Shown here: in pieces, positions 60,702-64,000 of the stretch | How the letters are laid out: each line of letters starts with the position of its first letter | Position numbering within the stretch: the first letter of the stretch is position 1 | Assembly (NCBI RefSeq): GCF_020171725.1 | Contig: NZ_JAIVAJ010000007.1 | Location: 186,001 to 250,000, forward strand | DNA: 64,000 nt | Source of the DNA: Halobacillus litoralis | GTDB lineage: Bacteria; Bacillota; Bacilli; Bacillales; Halobacillaceae | Reading direction: 5' to 3' | The notes under the pieces: generated by a model | Seen by the model: only the letters and a program-made list of their open reading frames with translations | What the model was told of the DNA's origin: nothing | Databases searched by the model: none | Position numbers and translations under genes: made by a program

Positions 60702-61139
60702 TTATTTTGGAGGGGCCGGAAGTTCGATTTCCTCTGCCCCCTCTCCGAAAATCTTGACCATCCGTTCCCGCGCCTGCTGCTTCACTGGTTCGTCAATTTG
60801 GCTGAGCACTTGGTATAAAGCGTAGATGATGACCGCACTATCGTCGGTGAACCCGATGGCAGGTAGAAAATCCGGTATCACATCTGTCGGCAGGATCAAA
60901 TAGCCAAGCGCCCCTGCAATGGTCAGCTTCGCTTTTTTCGGGGTGTTCGGATTTTGAAAGGCGTAATATAATACGAGGCTGTAATAAACGATTTTCGTCC
61001 CAATCCTTCCGCCATATTTCCTGACTTTCTCTACGTAAGCTTTCTCTGAAAAATGCTTCCTCCCGATTTGCACAGCCTTTGCTGGGTTCAACTTTTTCAA
61101 ACGCTCCATATACGATTCTTTCGTCATAACCGTCACCAT
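60702..61139 (-). CDS. YkvA-family (DUF1232) protein
   Basis: A 145-residue protein whose core is the DUF1232 motif GYLILPTDVIPDFLPAIGFTDDSAV, with a helical N-terminal half. The family is widespread in Bacilli and of unknown function, probably membrane associated. Two starts are possible (ATG 61139 with AGGAG, or ATG 61127); the first is kept. The 60 bases downstream hold no clear terminator. Confidence 0.8.
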   Translation of the reverse strand: MVTVMTKESYMERLKKLNPAKAVQIGRKHFSEKAYVEKVRKYGGRIGTKIVYYSLVLYYAFQNPNTPKKAKLTIAGALGYLILPTDVIPDFLPAIGFTDDSAVIIYALYQVLSQIDEPVKQQARERMVKIFGEGAEEIELPAPPK

Positions 61140-61205
61140 CCTTTTCTCCTACTTTTCACATATCAGATGGAAACTAAACCTTTCGCCATTCGGAATAAAA
61201 AACAA

Positions 61206-61236
61206 AAAAATACAGGCAGCGAATGCCTGTATTTTC
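61206..61236 (-). terminator. Terminator downstream of the repeat pair
   Basis: On the minus strand ATACAGGCA/TGCCTGTAT with a T-rich run after it. It would end transcripts from the DUF4397 gene after they have passed through both repeats. Confidence 0.75.
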
Positions 61237-61246
61237 AGATTGCCCG

Positions 61247-61423
61247 AGAAAGTCTTATCGGTTCTTTTTTAGATGGCGAAGCGGTGTTGGCGAAACAACT
61301 CGCTTTCCATGGGCGTCCGCTGAGTCTCCTCGCTCCCTTCGGTCGCTGTGGGGTCTCAACTGTACTCTGCTCCCATAGGAGTCTCGCTGTTTCGCCAACA
61401 CCTTTATGAAAAGGAGACGGAAC
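61247..61423 (-). repeat. Dispersed palindromic repeat, long copy A3
   Basis: Full-length A-type copy in reverse orientation. Inner arms GGTGTTGGCGAAAC/GTTTCGCCAACACC pair perfectly. The centre holds the same GAGACTCCT and GAGACCCC blocks as the B copies. The 3' arm is the 40-base segment shared with A1 and A2. Confidence 0.85.
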
Positions 61424-61491
61424 CTCTTATGCTGCCACTTGAAAAAGGCGATGACTGCACAGCATTACGTTCGTCTTTCTTCTTCCACGAT

Positions 61492-61662
61492 AGGTTCTGT
61501 TCCCACTACTTACGTACAGTGGGGTGGAAAATGGCGAGACTCCTACGGGATGCACGGACCACGGCGAGATCCACTCAGGCTTTACGCCTGAGTTAGCTCG
61601 CCGTCCGCCGTGGAAAGCGAGCTATTTTCCACCCCACTGTCCATTCCATTTGTAACAGAACC
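61492..61662 (+). repeat. Dispersed palindromic repeat, long copy B4
   Basis: Terminal repeats AGGTTCTGTT/AACAGAACC, inner arms CAGTGGGGTGGAAAAT/ATTTTCCACCCCACTG (16 perfect pairs) and the central CACTCAGG/CCTGAGTT hairpin shared with B3. It lies about 70 bases from copy A3. Confidence 0.88.
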
Positions 61663-61677
61663 GTCCTGCATACTTGT

Positions 61678-62442
61678 TTATGGTTGTAAAAAGAGTGCTT
61701 CGAGAGGCGGTTGTTTGCCGGCGAGGCCGACTGCGACGGCCGTGTAGGCTTGATTCGGCTCAAGTTTAACACCCGGCACCGTCTTCACGACCTGATTCGT
61801 TCCCGCCTGACGAACTTCCAAGTCGGCCGTAGTCGGCGGAAGCGTCATATAGCGTGTCGCTTTTCCAAATGGTACGTTCCGGAACAGGACGTCTCCCCCT
61901 TTGACCGCGATGTCGACAGCAGGGGCGTTCGGAGACAAGTGCCAGAACCTGACCTTCGCTTTGCCGGATGAAACAGACTGGTTATCCAGCGCCGCAATGA
62001 GACGGATCGAGTCGAGCGTACCGGCTGCAGCGACGGTGTACATGTTGCCACCTTCAACAGCAAGGTTCTGCGTCACAACAGCCTGGTCCGTTTTACCAGC
62101 TGGGTAGACATCGATCTGATACTGTCCGCCCGGAACCTGCAGGTAGTCACTGGATTGTTTATACGATATGTCAGACAGCACTTTCTGCCCATTTACATAC
62201 ACGTCCACTGCCGGCGCATCAGGTGAGGCATGGATGACGCGCACCATAGCAGGATTACCGCCGCCCATGCCCATCTGCTCTCCGCGTTGCTGCTCCATCA
62301 TACACCAGCGTTGCATGCACTCGAAGTGTTTTTGATAATAATACACGTGTAACCGAGGATCCATATACTTATAATAATCTGCCAGCATCCCATACTTCGC
62401 CGCCTGCCATGCTACTTGATCTGCATTGTCATAATAATGCAT
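61678..62442 (-). CDS. DUF4397-domain protein
   Basis: A 254-residue protein. An N-terminal helical segment rich in Tyr, His and Met (YYDNADQVAWQAAKYGMLAD, VYYYQKHFECMQRW) precedes a DUF4397 region of two repeats marked by HASPDAPAVDVYVNGQ and HLSPNAPAVDIAVKGG. No signal peptide is visible, unusual for this mostly surface-located fold. AAAAGGGGGAG lies before ATG 62442. A spore-surface or envelope role is possible, but not shown. Confidence 0.8.
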   Translation of the reverse strand: MHYYDNADQVAWQAAKYGMLADYYKYMDPRLHVYYYQKHFECMQRWCMMEQQRGEQMGMGGGNPAMVRVIHASPDAPAVDVYVNGQKVLSDISYKQSSDYLQVPGGQYQIDVYPAGKTDQAVVTQNLAVEGGNMYTVAAAGTLDSIRLIAALDNQSVSSGKAKVRFWHLSPNAPAVDIAVKGGDVLFRNVPFGKATRYMTLPPTTADLEVRQAGTNQVVKTVPGVKLEPNQAYTAVAVGLAGKQPPLEALFLQP

Positions 62443-62548
62443 GGATTCTCCCCCTTTTAGAAAAACTCCCATCCTAAGCCTATGCTTGCTTATGAAAAAG
62501 AGAACTTCTTTTCGGAATATGAGATAATAGACGGCAGAGGTGAGGACA

Positions 62549-63334
62549 ATGGAAACCATCTATTATGGAGAAAACGAAAATCAATTTGGACAACTGCGAC
62601 TGCCGGAAGGGGAAGGGCCGCACCCTGTAGCGGTCGTCATCCACGGCGGATTTTGGCGTTCGGGATTCGGTCTCGACCTGGTCGAAGATGTCGCAGAGGA
62701 TCTGAGCCGGAACGGATGGGCGACATGGTCGATCGAATACCGACGGACCGGACAGGAAGGCGGCGGTTGGCCAGGAACATTCCTCGACACTGCTCTTGCC
62801 ATCGACCATCTCAGAACACTTTCAGAGTCGTATCCGATCAACGTAGAAAAAGTCGTCACGATCGGACATTCGGCTGGTGGACACCTTGCGCTTTGGGCCG
62901 CCGCACGTCACCGACTGCCGGATAACAGCGAGCTCTACACAGAAAAGCCGCTTCCGATTACAGCAGCCGTCAGCCTGGCCGGCGTCAGCGACCTTTCCCG
63001 TATGCACGAGGTTCATCAATTCCGCGACGATACGCTTTCGCTTGAGCCGAATAATCCAGTAGCTGAACTGCTCTCAGATCATCTAGAAGAGCGGTATAAA
63101 GAAGCATCACCCATCGAACTTCTTCCATTAAGTGTTCCACAAGTGCTGGTACACGGATCGCTCGATGTCCACGTCCCGGTAGGCATCAGCGATCACTACT
63201 TCCAGTGGGCTGAAAATATGGGGGATTTCATCAAGTACGTCGAGATCTCCGAGGCCGAGCACTTTATGCTGACAGACACGTCGACCGATGCATGGGCGAG
63301 GATCCGTGAAGAGATGGATCTGCTGAAACAATAA
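62549..63334 (+). CDS. Alpha/beta-hydrolase, esterase/arylformamidase-like
   Basis: A 261-residue hydrolase. Oxyanion hole HGGFW (HxGG motif), nucleophile elbow GHSAGGH, Asp in HGSLDVHVP and His in AEHFM complete the triad. The HGGFW motif and size resemble kynurenine-formamidase-like enzymes, but no tryptophan-catabolic gene is nearby, so the substrate is unknown. ATG 62549 with AGAGGTGAGG is preferred over GTG 62540. Confidence 0.85.
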   Translation: METIYYGENENQFGQLRLPEGEGPHPVAVVIHGGFWRSGFGLDLVEDVAEDLSRNGWATWSIEYRRTGQEGGGWPGTFLDTALAIDHLRTLSESYPINVEKVVTIGHSAGGHLALWAAARHRLPDNSELYTEKPLPITAAVSLAGVSDLSRMHEVHQFRDDTLSLEPNNPVAELLSDHLEERYKEASPIELLPLSVPQVLVHGSLDVHVPVGISDHYFQWAENMGDFIKYVEISEAEHFMLTDTSTDAWARIREEMDLLKQ

Positions 63335-63337
63335 AAG

Positions 63338-63378
63338 AAAGGTTCTGTTCCGCGCTTGAGGTGGAACAGAACCTTTTT
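63338..63378. terminator. Terminator formed from the repeat-family ends
   Basis: A perfect 14-base stem AAAGGTTCTGTTCC/GGAACAGAACCTTT with an 11-base loop, followed by a T run. The arms are the terminal inverted repeats of the B-type dispersed repeats with the whole centre missing. Confidence 0.85.
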
Positions 63379-63531
63379 TTATCGATTGTAATCCTGATAG
63401 ATTCGCTCGACCCCAATCAACAGTACGACGACGCATAATACCATGGATAGAAGGCTTATGACCGGGCCGCTCGCCACTTGAATGATCAGCGCTGCGAACA
63501 ACAGCGACAGACTGACTAACAGCACCCCCAT
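63379..63531 (-). CDS. Small membrane protein, 50 aa
   Basis: A 50-residue ORF beginning MGVLLVSLSLLFAALIIQVA with two hydrophobic helices (the second is VISLLSMVLCVVVLLIGV) and a polar tail RIYQDYNR. AGAGGAGGGAGGAGG lies directly before the ATG. The stop is next to the terminator shared with the esterase gene. I recognise no family; it is likely a real small membrane protein. Confidence 0.55.
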   Translation of the reverse strand: MGVLLVSLSLLFAALIIQVASGPVISLLSMVLCVVVLLIGVERIYQDYNR

Positions 63532-63540
63532 CCTCCTCCC

Positions 63541-63831
63541 TCCTCTGTTGAAACATTTGTAAATCCAACGTCACATTCGTAAAAATCAGACGATTCCAGA
63601 AACCTGTCAATCCCTAATCTATAGAAAATCCTATCTATTTTTCATCTATTTCCCATTATCTTGTAGAATCGGGTAAATGTAAAACCACTCGATAATTAAG
63701 TCTTTTTCTACTTCCTTGACCTCCTCTCTCCTTCTATCAGCCTACTATTGTAAAATTCATCCTGAAATATTACAGAGAATCCAATGATAGAATCGAGCTG
63801 TACCAAACCTACACACCAAGGAGGATTTTTC
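63541..63831. other. Intergenic region with no recognised gene
   Basis: About 290 AT-rich bases between the small membrane protein and the secreted protein genes, which are divergent. It presumably holds both promoters. A TTGTAA with TACAGA 17 bases on (about 63749-63777) is a weak promoter candidate for the plus-strand gene. No repeat or structured element is seen. Confidence 0.5.
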
Positions 63832-64000
63832 ATGAAGAAAAAATCACTGCTGATCACAGGAGCGCTTGCAGCGTCTATATTAGCTGCACCAGCCACATCA
63901 TTCGCTTCGAGTGACGATGGACACGTACAAAAATCAGAAACATATAAAGTAGAGGTCAACCACGTCTTTGACTGGTTCAAACAGAATGAAGATCAGATCC
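63832..64000 (+). CDS. Secreted protein, N-terminal part (cut by window edge)
   Basis: The first 56 residues are visible. A Sec signal peptide (MKKKSLLITGALAASILAAP) ends at an A-x-A-type site near TSFASSDD. The mature start is polar (HVQKSETYKVEVNHVFDWFK). AAGGAGG lies 7 bases before the ATG. There is too little sequence to name a family. Confidence 0.7.
   Translation, partial: MKKKSLLITGALAASILAAPATSFASSDDGHVQKSETYKVEVNHVFDWFKQNEDQI

Noticed and set aside
61053..61596. Plus-strand ORFs across repeats A3 and B4
   Set aside because: They are produced by the repeats' lack of stops and have no RBS or recognisable product.
20940..61662. Dispersed repeats as a CRISPR array
   Set aside because: Copies are tens of kilobases apart, 130-180 bases long and palindromic; no spacers and no cas genes.
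61247..61662. A pair of repeats as a composite mobile element
   Set aside because: Only 70 bases lie between the copies and there is no transposase gene.

Overview
The window looks like chromosome from an aerobic, spore-forming, salt-adapted member of the Bacillaceae (Halobacillus-like or a close relative; the genus cannot be fixed from this sequence alone). The evidence is Gram-positive ribosome binding sites with frequent GTG/TTG starts, lipobox lipoproteins, a small Spo0E-type phosphatase, two NhaC-type Na+/H+ antiporters, sigma-B-type promoters, cre-like sites, a TPP riboswitch, and gene sets matching Bacillus ones (mel/msm, tcyABC, YtrAB-like, YkvA, AIM24). No rRNA, tRNA, CRISPR array, integrase or transposase gene was seen.

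Layout. 1-5 kb: a sensor kinase cut by the window edge, AIM24, DinB, a stress-promoter NhaC antiporter and a GNAT enzyme. 5-16 kb: central metabolism (PEP carboxylase, glutamate dehydrogenase, FabI) with small enzymes, and a type II NADH dehydrogenase-like flavoprotein. 16.8-20.8 kb: a TPP-riboswitch operon with a ThiXYZ-type importer, a thiamine-binding protein, a TatD-family hydrolase and a small membrane protein. 21-31 kb: CstA, Spo0E-like, RidA, DUF1206, an oxidoreductase, an azoreductase, a second NhaC antiporter and several small genes missed by length cut-offs. 31-37 kb: an alpha-galactoside uptake and hydrolysis operon (melR/msmR-melE-melD-melC-melA) with operator and cre; its ATPase is missing and presumably supplied from elsewhere. 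37-46.5 kb: an Eis-like GNAT, a sulfonate/nitrate-type ABC importer, a GntR-controlled exporter-like ABC operon and a TcyABC-type amino acid importer. 46.8-51.2 kb: a stand-alone Z1-domain helicase, then a tightly coupled SDR / QueA-paralogue / VOC operon. 51.4-52.8 kb: an M23 peptidase-bactofilin pair. 52.8-60.6 kb: a Gram-positive Pel exopolysaccharide cluster (pelD-E-A-F-G) with a divergent GH114-like glycoside hydrolase, so the two PelA activities are on separate genes. 60.7-64 kb: YkvA, a DUF4397 protein, an esterase and the start of a secreted protein.

A family of intergenic palindromic repeats of about 130-180 bp is scattered through the window in seven copies. The long arms differ between copies but keep their pairing, and one extra locus consists only of the terminal repeats acting as a terminator. 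The observations I rate highest are the Pel cluster with split PelA, the SDR-QueA-like-VOC operon, the covarying repeat family, the TatD hydrolase under TPP control, and a sigma-B-type promoter in front of a 55-residue membrane peptide.
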